Shown: positions 1-12,372 of the stretch, piece by piece | Position numbering within the stretch: position 1 is the first letter of the stretch | Layout of the letters: each line of letters begins with the position of its first letter | Source: Progne subis subis | Taxonomy: Eukaryota > Chordata > Aves > Passeriformes > Hirundinidae | Length of the DNA stretch: 64,000 nt | Reading direction: 5' to 3' | NCBI GenBank assembly: GCA_022316685.1 | Contig: JAKJHU010000046.1 | Coordinates: 1,356,001 to 1,420,000 of the forward strand | Translations under genes and position numbers: made by a program | Notes under the pieces: model-generated | What the model was told of the DNA's origin: nothing | The model's database searches: none | What the model saw: only the letters and a program-made list of their open reading frames with translations

Positions 1-3000
1 AAGGAAAACATGAATTCTAGCATCAGCATTTGTGCAGAAGGACACAAAAAAGGACATGAGAAAGATCATAATGAAGTTCAACAAGTCAGCAGCTTGTTGA
101 CTGCAACTTCATGAGGGATTTTTAAATAGTGCTTCAAAGGTAGTTATGCTGTGCTTCAAAAACAGCAGCTGGACTACTGATAGCCTACAGAAGGTGATGA
201 GCAACTTCAACAAAAAGGCAAAACCAAAGGATTTATTAATTAAGAATGAATTAAGAAATCATCACTTAGCAAATCCATCTAACAGCACTCCTGGACCATA
301 CCCACGTTTGAAATTGAAGTTTTCTAGAATCAACCTCCTTTCAATTCAGACAGGAAGCAGTTCCTGTTTCCTTCCATCCAGTAAGAGAACTAACACATGA
401 AATCACCTGTACCTATAGCATCATCCACAGTTTAGGGCCCTGGCCAGTAAAGTAAAACTCCCACTAGTAATATTCAAACTACTTCCACTGCAAATTTTCT
501 TGTGCAGTGGAATGGCAAGAAAACTTTTTGATCTAATTCCAAATGAGTGCAGAGCATGGCTGGGACAAGACACAACAATATACTCATTAAAACACACTTC
601 AGGGATCCACTTCATGACAAAATTTTCTGTGCAAAGGTGTTTTCCCTTGCCTCCTTCTTCACACACAGGAGAAAATACAGTATCTCAATGGAAATGGACA
701 AGCAGCATGACAAGAGCTACCCTGTCTAACTCACTGAAAAGTCTTTAGGACTGGATTAGCCTGTAAGACCAAGAGACAAGTAAACAACTCACTTTTATAT
801 TTCACTTTTTGAGTATGTGCACACTATTCTGCTGTTTTAGCACCAACAGATAAATACAACAAAAATCTGATCGCTGCAATGAAGCCTGCAATTCTGATCT
901 CTACAGAATACATATTTCAGACTCCCATACAGGCTAGCATGAGAAGAGTGCTTCCCTTAATCACTCTGAAGTACCAAGTAGATAGCAGATCCTGAGACAC
1001 AACCAGAAGATTGACTATACAACTGTGTCTTAATAGTCTACATAAAATTATTGTTTACATCTCGTCTGTTTGTGCCTTAACTTTCCAGTATTTAAAATAT
1101 TTACAACTAAGCATTTACACTTACACCATAAGAAGGAATGTAGTCAACTTAGTGAAAACAAAAATTATATATACTGTTTCTTAACTGCAAAGCTGGTTTA
1201 AATGAGTAATTACATTTAGGATGGTCACAGTATCTCCAGAAATTTGCAAAAAGCAAGGATTTGTGAAATAGCACTTCAGTGATGCAGATCAGAAGTTTTA
1301 AAGAGGACAGAAAAAGTTTTGAAAACTACTTATCTAAAACATGATCACTTCAATAACAGGCTATTAAGACCTCTCAATAGCCCAACTCACAGAACACCTT
1401 TTCTCTCTCTCTCTACTTTGATGCCTACAATAAAACCTAGAGGTCTTCATTACTAGCAAAAAGTCTTAATAAATAAACATCTGAAAGGTTCAATATCTAT
1501 ACCTCTGAATTTTCAGATTATAACCTAACTCCACTGGGATACTTTTTATTTGGTGCAGGGGAAGCAAGAGAAAGCCCTACAGCATAAAAAATAGAGAAAG
1601 TTCCCTCCAGACTTCAAATTCTCCTTGAGATCTTGACTCCACTGCCATGACAGCTGTGCCATTCAAGTCCATAGCGTTCAGAAATAACAGATTATTACCC
1701 TATTTTTTAACTTCTGGCAATTTTTTTCTTTGAGTATGACATTTAAAGGGTGTTCAGCTTTAAGTAAACAGCTATAAATTTTACAGTTTGGGAAAAAAGG
1801 AATACCTGCAGCCCAAGCTCGTTTCCTTATAAAAAAATATGAGGTTCACATTAAGTGACCAATAAAAAATACATACATTTCATGTTCCAAATGTAAACAG
1901 GTAATGTACAGAATAGTTAATACAAAGCACTCTGAAGTTCCTTGATCTGACCAGAGTGCCTTCTACCCCTGCCAAATAAACAAAAAATATGATCTAGTTA
2001 TTCCACACACACTAAAATAGTTTCATGATAGGCTAATTAATCATGAACATAACTTTTCAGACATTACATAATTTCACAGACTTGCTTGTAGCTCCTGCCA
2101 ACAAAAACAACAGTTTGAATGAGAAATAAATCTACACTTGAAGAGAGATGACAGTGACAAAACATGACGAGACTAGGAAAGAGAGGGGGAAAGGAAGGGG
2201 AAAGTATTAATATCACACAACCCCCCTGCATAACTTTATTACTCAAAATGTAGCAAAGCTTTAATGCCAAAATACATGAAGCAAGCAACTGAAACTAACT
2301 TCTCACTCTAATCTTTCTTACGTCTCTAAAATTCCAGAGTATTTCTGGAAATTATATTTGATAGAATTTGAGAAACAAACCTCAATCACACAACTTATTC
2401 TGTGGCACTTATCTGGGATAAGGAATCTCCTTATAATAGCTGTGGGTTTATTTCTTGGTTGGAACACATCTAGTAGCACTCAGACCAAGCACAGATCACT
2501 TTTATCACAACAGTCTCAGATCAACATTTTCAACCTGCCAATAAATTAATACTTGATTAATTCAAACTATATAGTAAAGAAAGTCAGATATAAAGAAAGG
2601 CAAAAATCCATTTTTTTTTTTTATACTGTACTTTTAATCTCCCTTGTAGGCCCCTCTGATAACAAACTCAAAGCCCAAATGGCAAAGCCATGGCGCTCTA
2701 CCTGATATAGTAAGATTACGCTGGCAGACAGAAGTGCTGATTTAGGAAGTCAGGGATTTCTACTGGTAGGAAAAAGGCTCTCCTAAGGTCCCTCCAAATC
2801 CTGTATCAGTGACAGACAGACACAATCTGCAGATTTATATTCCTTTTAATTGTATCATTGCAATTCAATGATTTAGTATTCATATGAGAACAATTACAAG
2901 TTTGACAGTTATTTACTGAAGTAAAGTTCATTGTTCAAGGAGTGCTGGAAAAGACTGATGAGAACTCATAACTTGGTTACATATCATCCCCCTTGCGACA

Positions 3001-3470
3001 CTAAAAACAAGGTGAACATCTCTGTATCATAAACCACCAAGAGGGAAAACAGCAGCTGTAAGTAAAAGCTGCTGTTAATATTGTGATTCTGTGATTGTTT
3101 CCTAACATCATCTCTCTCCCAGAAGCTCAGGAGAAAGACGTAGCACTGCAACATCCCCAAAACGTCAACTTTAATTATGAGGTCTTTCATGCACTGACAT
3201 CATTCTCCTTCACAGTAACTACAGGTAATACCCACAGGTACAGAATGAAGTAATTTACTTTTTTTTGCATCTTATCTTCTTCAAGAGGAAGGGCATTACA
3301 AGAATATATTTCTACAATTTAAGTCTTCTGTTTCCTGGGAGAAAGGATGACCCCCTGCACATAATAGTTAATCATGCAGTACAGCCACTACTCCAGCACT
3401 GCTTTCTAGGAAAAAAAAAATCAACACTTGCACTAAGACATCTGCCCTACTCATTCTGCATGTGAATTTG

Positions 3471-3980
3471 CAGAACCATAGAATGGTTGCAAGGGCCCTT
3501 AAAGATCATCTCATTCCAACCTCCTGCCACCGGGGTGTCTGCGTATGTGCATGTGTGTGTGTGCTTCACTACAACACCTTGCTCAAAGCCCCATCCAGCC
3601 TGGGCTTGAAAACTCACAGGGATGGGACACCGCCAGCTTCTCTGGGCAACCTGTTCCAATTCTTCACCACCCTCACAGTAAAGAATTTTTTCCTAGTATC
3701 TAAATTAAACCTTACTCTGACCCTTTCAGTTGAACCTGCTCGTAACCCTTTCAACTCAAAGTCATTACCCCTTGTCCTATCAGTACACATACTTGTAACA
3801 AGTCCTTCCTGTAGGCCCTTTCAGATACTGGAATGCTATACATTCTCCCCAGAGCCTTCTCTTCTGCAGGTGCAACAAGACCAACTCTCTCATCCTGTCT
3901 TCATAGGAGAGATGCTCCAGCCTGCTGAGCATCTTTCATAGTCTTCTGACCAGCATCCTCTAGAGGATCTGCACTGCTTG
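3471..3980 (-). mobile_element. CR1 LINE 3' fragment
   Basis: On the plus strand the segment starts with ACCATAGAATGGTTGCAAGG, the reverse complement of a CR1 3' end. It continues through hallmarks of avian CR1 antisense sequence: CTCTGGGCAACCTGTTCC, CACCCTCACAGTAAAGAA, ACCCCTTGTCCTATC and TTCATAGGAGAGATGCTCCA. The element is therefore on the minus strand, the same orientation as KAT6B, and is truncated at its 5' end near 3980. Its longest open frames are incidental. A GT-rich microsatellite interrupts it near 3540-3565. Confidence 0.9.
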
Positions 3981-6704
3981 GAGGAGAAAGATGGAATGAA
4001 AATATAATGGAATACTGAAGTCATCAGCTGAGGGAAGAGGTATTCCCCATACAAACCTATACACACTCCTGGAAACCTGCATCTCGCAAGATGAATGACT
4101 TTTCCCCCAGAACACCTCTGGTGAGTCTTCTCTGGATACACCATTAAAGGAGATAAATTCAGTGTAAAAACATAAGTTGATGTCAAGTCAGACAACAGGG
4201 AAACACAGCAAATCAATATCAGAGTCCTGAACACTGACAAGAATGGAGGTTCAATAATCCCTGGGCAGCCTCTTGATTTTCTCAAGAATAAATCCTTGTA
4301 TCAACCATCCACAAGAACATTCTCTAAAAGCTTAAAATCTCTGAAGCCAAACAGAACTAAAAGTCACAACCTACCAGCAGACAAATCACAACGGTACCAC
4401 CTGACAAGAGTTGCGTAAGATGTCAGAGCCATGTTGCAAACTTTTGTTTATACGGGGCATAAATCTCTTACTGCATTAGTTAATCCCACATTTCCCCACT
4501 TGACATTTATTTCTATTACAATTCTGAAAAACGTACTGGGGTGTTTTAACAGCTTTCGTAAGTCATATTTAATTGAAAGCATCTACATAAAGCTACAAAC
4601 AGCTGCTAGAAGAATAATTCAATGAAGAGCTTCAGTTCCTGTTCTGGATCTGTACTTTTCCTCCTTTCACACCATCTTTGGATAGCCGATTAAAGCATCA
4701 CCGTTTAGGAAAAAAACCTCAAAACATAAGGACTGTTCTTTGCTCTTCCCTCAACACTTAAATACCACTGAGGAGAACCCAGCACTTGGGAGCTCTTGCC
4801 CTATCCCCTGGAACTGAGGCTGAATATGCAGCTGGTCTTCAGTTCCGCACAGAGTTACTGTGTCACAGTCAGCATAGACATGTATCCCCCAAATGATACG
4901 AGGAAAAAAAGGAGAGAAGCCTACAGCACACTTCTCATCGAAAGGTGTCAGCTCAGAGAAAGTAACATCATAAATTAATACTAATTCATCCTCAGCAGTG
5001 GTTACATCACGAACTTTTCAGCTTAAAGACTAAGTTTAGAGACATGGAACCTTCTTCTCACCCCAAACTCCCAAGAACACTGGAGCCAAAAGTGAGAGGA
5101 CTGTGCAGCAACTGTTGAAGTGAAGAGTTTCTGGGACACCAGCAATATAAAGCAATTTAAAAGTGTATATCAGTCTTCACTCCAAGCTCTGATTTAGCAG
5201 AGTTAAGCAACATGCACTCATCTATACTAGATCTGCTCAGAAATGACATCCAACAATTTCTCTGAAAGAACTTCACCATTTGCCTTAGATATCATGTTAG
5301 TATTTTAAAGTAATTATAGAGCAATTCTACTCTTAAGACAACACACAACACACCCACCAACTATTACACTATTCACAGTTTTACCTCAAATTTAACAACT
5401 TTTCAAACTGACCCTTCCACTCATTCAGCTTTACGAGGAAGAATTTAAGGAGATACCTTTGTATTATTTCAGTTTGAGAAGTGATCACCGGGCAACCAAA
5501 CCCTTTGACTTACTTGTAATGCCTATTAAGTATGCATAAAAACTGTATACATTGTGTAATACAAAGAAAAAAAATGCTTAAAATATTTGGTTATGTGATT
5601 GAGGGCCAGGGAAGACACCAGAAATGCCAAATTTTTATTTTGATCACAGTAGGGAAAAAGGGAATTTTCCAGTGTCCTGAAAATATGGTCCCAGGCCTGA
5701 AAACCATCCAGCATTTGTCTCCTAAAGTGACAAATCCCTGCATACCTAGTTTATTTGGGCAAAAGTACTCAAGTTGATCTTATGCTACTCAAGCAAGTGA
5801 AGTAACTAATGCTAGAAAGAGCATTTCTGCATACCAATAAATATGTGTAATAGTCTCAAGCCCATTAAACACGTTTCTGAAAACACATTTGTCCTTGAAA
5901 CTACCTTTTTAACACAGTATGCAGCTCTAATGCAGACCTCCCCGTTGCATGAAAGGACCTTCTGAAAATACTGGGTTACAAAAAAGGGTTTGTTGATATA
6001 TTTCCATTACAATGTACGTGTAATTTCTGTTGAAAGTTAAGGTGCATCTCTAGCCATCTCCCCTCTAATAAGGAAAACCATAAGAAAGAATTTAAAGAAC
6101 TGAAGTATTTTGAGTAGTTTTCTGCCTTCTGAACAGTTTTTAAGCCTAATTCCCAGTAGTTCTTCATTTGTATCTCTGCAAAAGGAACAGCATGGCAGAG
6201 CTGCAAACTCTTACCACTGCACCAGTAATCTAACCACAAATCAAAAGTTACAATATTTAATGATGCTAGAAATAAAACAGCTGAATAACTTCTGTGAATG
6301 TCCAGGCTTAACTTATACTCAATTGATCTAATGTAACGGTCCCTTAGAATTCCCTGACTACAAAGAACAAATTGTGCTGGAGCAACAAAATATACAACCT
6401 GGGCAAAAGAACAGGCTTACATGCCGATTAGCATGAAGGCAGGAGAAAGGGAAAAATGTGTATTTCACACAGGTGCATACACTTGAATTCTGCATGTAAG
6501 GCAAAGGAGGCAACTGCTGCAACCAAGTTCTGTTGTAATATCATCACAAGTTTGATAGTGAGGACAACTACTGCAAAGTACTCAAACTGATTTGCCACTT
6601 CTAGTTTCTCAACTAAGTACATAATCATCTGATCACAAGTTGTATAAAGCAAGACTGAAGGGTAAACACAGACAAGTTCATTCATGCTTTTGTAGTAAAT
6701 TTAA

Positions 6705-6722
6705 GGGTAAGGGGAGGGGGGG
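6705..6722 (+). other. G4-capable run (GGGTAAGGGGA then G7)
   Basis: GGG, GGGG and a G7 run fall within 18 nt, which could form a G-quadruplex on the plus strand (the template strand of KAT6B). The GGGTAA start resembles a telomeric unit, but only one copy is present. Confidence 0.45.
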
Positions 6723-9700
6723 AAGTTTCTCTGTCAGCATTAACCTTCCTAAAAGAGTATTACATCTCATAGCTAAGATAAAAAAGCAGTAGAGAAATAC
6801 ACCAAGAGGAAACAGTGGAATAACATTTTGTAGAACAGGAATAATACTGAAACCACTTTTGGCTCCATAAGCTTAGTATTGTTATCTCTAACTAACATGG
6901 CCTGCACAAAGGAAGTTATAATGCTGAAAATCCAAGACTGCAATGTTCTTGTATGGCAGAGTTTGGACTTGCTATATCCCGAAGCAGCCCCTATTCTCAA
7001 ATCAACAAGAGCCTACAGAGAAGGAGCACGAATTCTGGCATTTCTTAAAGTCTGACCTACAGACTGCTTTGCCAATACGATTTCTCAAACTAAGTTATAG
7101 TTGCCACACATATCTGAAGGTGGCTCTGTGGACCACACTGAACAAAGAAATTGAGATCTCCACACAGGATCTCTGCATGACATCTTCCTCCAAGTGTGTG
7201 CCACTGTATCTGTATGGAGTAGAAATGAAGTACACAGTGCAAGAAAAGTGTGCCCCTTAACCCTAGTACCACAGCCCTAAAAACTGGTGGGTGGGACAGA
7301 GTGATAACAAGGATTCAAGAGCTCACTGTTGCAAACACAACCTGTTGAGATGCTGTCACCCCTCAAATCTAAATCATGTTGGATCGCAGGTTGAGCAGGC
7401 ACCACAACACTCCTAGCCAGGAGCACAGAGGTGCTGCCATTCTCTGCTACTGATGCCAAAACACTGGCTAAGCAATACACAGTGGCATTTATAACAATGA
7501 CTGGGGAAGAGGACCCTTCCATCTACATTCCAGATGCCTTCCTCGTTCCTTAAGGGAGCTGCATAAAAAGAACCCATATGAAAGTAAAATATTTGAGTGC
7601 AAAAGTCAAAGCAGACTCAAATCTCAGAAAACATTAACACCAGCAGTGCCATTTCATTCATCCATGTTAGCCTGATAATATCTGAGAATTAAGAGACCAA
7701 GTGCTGGGAGACCCAGCTCAAAGCTAATATTCCACCCCACAATCACCCAAGAGTTTTCATTTCAGGAAGGAAAAGAAAAAAAGAAAAAAAGTTAGCTTTC
7801 CAAAGAAATAGTAACACAATAGAGACAAGCTTTGATGTAACAGGAGGATGAGATGGGATTTAAACATGAAATTATTTTGGCCCCAAAACATAAGTATGTT
7901 ATTTCAGAGCATTTCAGTGCCAAACATAACCGCCAATTATACAACAAAACATTGCAAGAGCAATGCCCCAACCCTCCACCAGGGAAAATATCAGCACTAC
8001 TTCCAGTGCCCAGACTAGAGAGAGCAGTAGTACCCAGGGAATTTGGGAAATTAGAGGGAGGAGACGTATGTCATTTTACAGCTGTTTACATCTGTTGTGC
8101 AGAAAGATCTGGTTCACATTTATTAGCTAGATTTAATTTACTGAAGATCTAAATAATAAAACATCTACTTTTTTTTTTTTTTTTTGAGTAGCATTAGGCT
8201 ACTATTAGTTACACAAGAAAAGCAGTATTGGATTCCCCCCATGCCACCTCCCCCCAGCAATACTCCACTTGATACTCATTCATCTCCAGGATTATCATAT
8301 AACTACCAGTTTAAAGCTGGATCAATGTTTTTTCACTTCACTGAACAATCTAATCAATAGCAACAAGGACATTCTTCTGTCAAAAGCAAGCTGCTGCTCG
8401 TGCTGCCAGTCCCCCCTGGGCTTGGTGTTACAGAACTCTGTTAGATAGCTCCTAGCACGCAGCACTCAATGTGACACTGATCACTCTGCAGGCACAGAGC
8501 GAGGCACTGATATCAGGTATACAGCTAAATCAACACAGCTAATTGCTGGCACCTTCAGAAAACAGACTTGTAGTCATGACAAACAGGTTGCAAAATTATT
8601 TGCACCTCCTACTCAGGAAACTAGCCTAGTTTGATTTCTGGTTTAATTACCTATGCATGCATTGATTTTTTTGGAAGGCAAATTAAATGGAGAAGCTTGC
8701 AACAAAATAATTCAAAGGCATTTCTCTAATCAGTAATATGTATGTAAACTTAAAAAAATTTCATCCCAACCACTGGGAATTGTACCTGTTCTCACTATAA
8801 ATCTACAACTTTTGGAGGGCCTGCAAATCAAAAACATCACTGTATACTTCTCAGGCAAGAATAATGTTTTGTACTTACGTTACATGAGATTTAAGAGGAT
8901 GGGGGCAATTGTATATACAAGAGATTCCAGCTTAATCTCCTCCAAATACATGTCAAACAGTGCAACCAGAGCAAAACCCACTCACTGGGATGTCTATTTT
9001 GTATTCAATTTGTCTGTAGCAACAACAAACAACCCTCCACAAAAATACAAGGGTAAAAGGGCTCACACTTTACTCCATGACCACCTTATTAAATAAAATT
9101 AAGCAATTCCTAGCTGTAATGCATCTTTCATTAAGGTACACAAACAGAAAAGAAAAAATGTGGGGTTTGAAACCAGTTTTGTGTAATGGGAACAAAATGG
9201 GAGAGGAGTGGTCAGAAAGGCCACAAATACCACACCAAAGAAATGAAAGCATTGTTCCTCATTATGTCTGGCTATCTTGGCAAGCTAATTGCACAGAATA
9301 TGTAGATCCTGTTTTTAAACAAGATGGTGAAATCTGTTTCTGTTGCTATAAAAGCAGAAAAACAACACTCAAAATTTCTCGCTTTATTCTAGCTATGAAA
9401 CATCCCTTAAACCCATGAGATCTTGAAAGTACTTAGTTTCACACCAAGAAACATCAGCTTAACTAGAATCTTGGACATTTATGAATAGTTCATTCCTCAG
9501 CACAACACATCTAGTGAAATTGGCTTCTGACTGGATTATCTATCTTCACCACCTCCTCAGCTCCAATTCTCAAAATATAACCCTCATGTTCTCACTCAGA
9601 ACCCCAATATTTTTCCTCCTTGCTATTTACCCTGGATCTCCATCTTACCAAGAAGGAACATGTGCCACATATAATCCAGAATCATATATTAAATCTTTAC

Positions 9701-10128
9701 CTGACTTCTACCATGATGTGAAATATCAAACTCAAACATGAACATAGAGCTGTCCTCCCTCCTCTTTCAGCTGTAAAGTTTCCCAAGTTGCAATGCATCT
9801 GCTTGCTACTCTCAATTTCCATAAAACCTACTTGTCATTTTTGCTTAAGTAGAAGTTAACTGTGCGATCTGGTCATTAAGTTCAGCTTTACTGAGGGATG
9901 ATGGGCAAAGTAGATCTGACGGATGCTGACTACAGCTGCAAAGTAACTGCAACAGATTTTTTTTTTTTTTGCCTTTTTTTTAATGTAGGAAAGTAGAAAG
10001 TAAATCAGCAATCCTTAACAAATATACATCTTCCCCCTCAGTGGAATTGTCGCTCCAATACAGCTACTACTTCTGTATATTGGACCAGACACAGCCTACA
10101 CACCTCCACCCATTCCAGCAGTGTGGAA

Positions 10129-10169
10129 TTATTCTGAAATACATCCAAGATGGATGTATTTCAGAATAA
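10129..10169. repeat. Perfect inverted repeat: 19-bp arms, 3-nt loop
   Basis: The left arm TTATTCTGAAATACATCCA (10129-10147) and the right arm TGGATGTATTTCAGAATAA (10151-10169) are exact reverse complements around AGA. The match ends abruptly on both sides. It lies in the long KAT6B intron, so the pre-mRNA would carry a perfect 19-bp hairpin. No flanking transposon termini or target duplication are evident. Confidence 0.95.
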
Positions 10170-12320
10170 ACTAGCACTCCTGAAAGAAGCATAGAAACTA
10201 GATACTCTCCATCCATACAAAACCTGTCAATCTACCACAACACTGGAATTCTCTTTTCCCCCCCCGCTTATGGGAAAAATGGGGTGGTGGTTCAATCATA
10301 TCCAAATAAGCCTGAGTTGATGTCTCTGTCCTATTAGCAAAATTAGTTGCTACCTCTTGTGTCTAAGAAGCAGCCACGTCTGTCCCCATGACTCCAGCAG
10401 CAATTAACAAACAGTTACCTGCAAGGTCCCAGGTCCTACCAAGAAAATGAGACAACAGAAGAAACCTGCCAGCTTGCTATGGTATCCCTGCAATAGGCCT
10501 GAGAAACGTATTTTTAGCACGTACAGCAAGTACAGCACATGGAGTTTCCTCAAGTGTGTTTATCAGGTGGCTTTGGATACATTCTAAGAAATCAAACCAG
10601 GAATGACTATATTAAAGGGCGTTACCCTCACATATGTCCTTTGGCACAGGGAATCAAAAGGCCAGACTGTTGAAACTTGCAAGGCCATGAAATTACCCTA
10701 AGTTTAAAATGGACACCTGTTCTTGAAGAACTGGACTGAGATTCCCTGATGTTTACATAAGCCTGCAGGCAGCCAAGATAACCTCCCACAGTAAAGGGCC
10801 TGAACCGTATTTCCGAGAGTCCTCCGGAGGTGGACAACACCACGCCATCAGCCTTCCAGGGTAAAACCACGCAACAATAAAGCGCCAAAATGCTGCTAGC
10901 TAACATTTCAACAGCCAAAGCAGAATCTGAAGAAGATCCACAAAAGCACAGAATGAAGCCGAAGCCTTGCCAGAGGTTCCTAATATTAATGCACTGCTGA
11001 CAGCCACTTTCTGTCACTGATGTTGGTACTTGAGCTACAGTTCTAGTAGAAACACGAGGTTTGGAAGCAACAGGCTACTGCACAAAACAGTGATGACAGA
11101 TCAGAGAAGCAAACTCAACATTTCTTGTGCCTGACAAACCACGATCAAGCTCTCAAATGACAGAAACAATTAAAACCCTAAAGATAAGGTGTTAATAAAA
11201 TGAGTAACTACTAGGTGAAAGAAGACGTATTTTAGAATTTGTTTTCCTTTCTTCCCCCACAGAAGTCAAAGACTAGCAACAACTACCTTCAGCAAGGTTT
11301 AGGACTGTGAATGGTTATTTCCTTTTAATGGCTTTGAAAAGGAAATGATGACTGAAGAAATGACTGTGCCACTCTGGGGGCATCTGTCAATATTACTGTA
11401 ATTCTTTACAATTCTTTCAAGCTTACCCTGATCCGTTGCTTGATTCTAGAATAGAAGTGTTGAATGCATGCATCCATATGTATCATGTTTATCAACTGCA
11501 TCCTAGGAATATGAAGAAAGCTGTAATATAATAACCTACACCAGTAGAAATTCTATTACATTAAAACTATAATTACCTTTCTGAATTTGAGAATAAAAGT
11601 TACACTTTGATAGAGTGAGAAAAGGGGATTTTAATGAAGTATTGTTTTGTTTGGCATAGTGAGGCACATTTGTTACAGCATGTGGAAGCTTTCTTGTAAG
11701 CAGATGCTGTCCTTGCTTAAGATGTACTTTCAAGCTGTATTAATACTCTTTAGCAACAAAGAGACAATATTTTAAAACAATGTAGCTGTAAGTGTTGCTA
11801 TATTTCAGAGTAAAAAATGTTTCAAACTAATTCTGATTTTATTATTGTTTTTTGAAATATGCAATTTCTGGGATTACTACAACACAACTTTAACCCTGGT
11901 GAACCAGCCAGTCAAACTGTCAAATCTGATGGCAAACTTTAACAGCAATGAAGTTCTGCCCAGTCAATCTTTAGGAAATCAAACAATTCTATTAAGTTTT
12001 TAAATATATACATGGAATTAGGGAGATAGGGATCCTGATGTTTTCCTTTCATGCCCAGCTTCATGATTACACTTAATGAGTAAAAGCTGCTCCTCTCAGT
12101 ACTACAGAGCCTACTTTATTTAGACCCCAGATACCATGCTGAAACCTACTTCAATGCTCACAGCATATCATCCTTCTTCTACTCCACTGCCACCTTTTTT
12201 CACAAAATTTTAGCTGATACAGTGACACTGGTTCACAAACATTGAAGCCTTTGTTCCCGCCGAGTTCTTTTTAAAAACATGCCAAAGAAATACTGTTGCA
12301 GGCACAAAAAGGGGAAGAGG

Positions 12321-12372
12321 CAAAACAAAACAAAACAAACAACAAACCACACACACACACAAACACCAACCA
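12321..12372 (+). repeat. (AAAAC)n and (CA)n simple repeat
   Basis: Tandem CAAAA units pass into ACACACACAC. It lies inside the long KAT6B intron and has no coding or regulatory signature. Confidence 0.8.

Noticed and set aside
3462..4285. Frames of 159 and 131 codons
   Set aside because: The first lies inside an antisense CR1 fragment. The second overlaps its edge and has no motif or conserved feature that I recognise.
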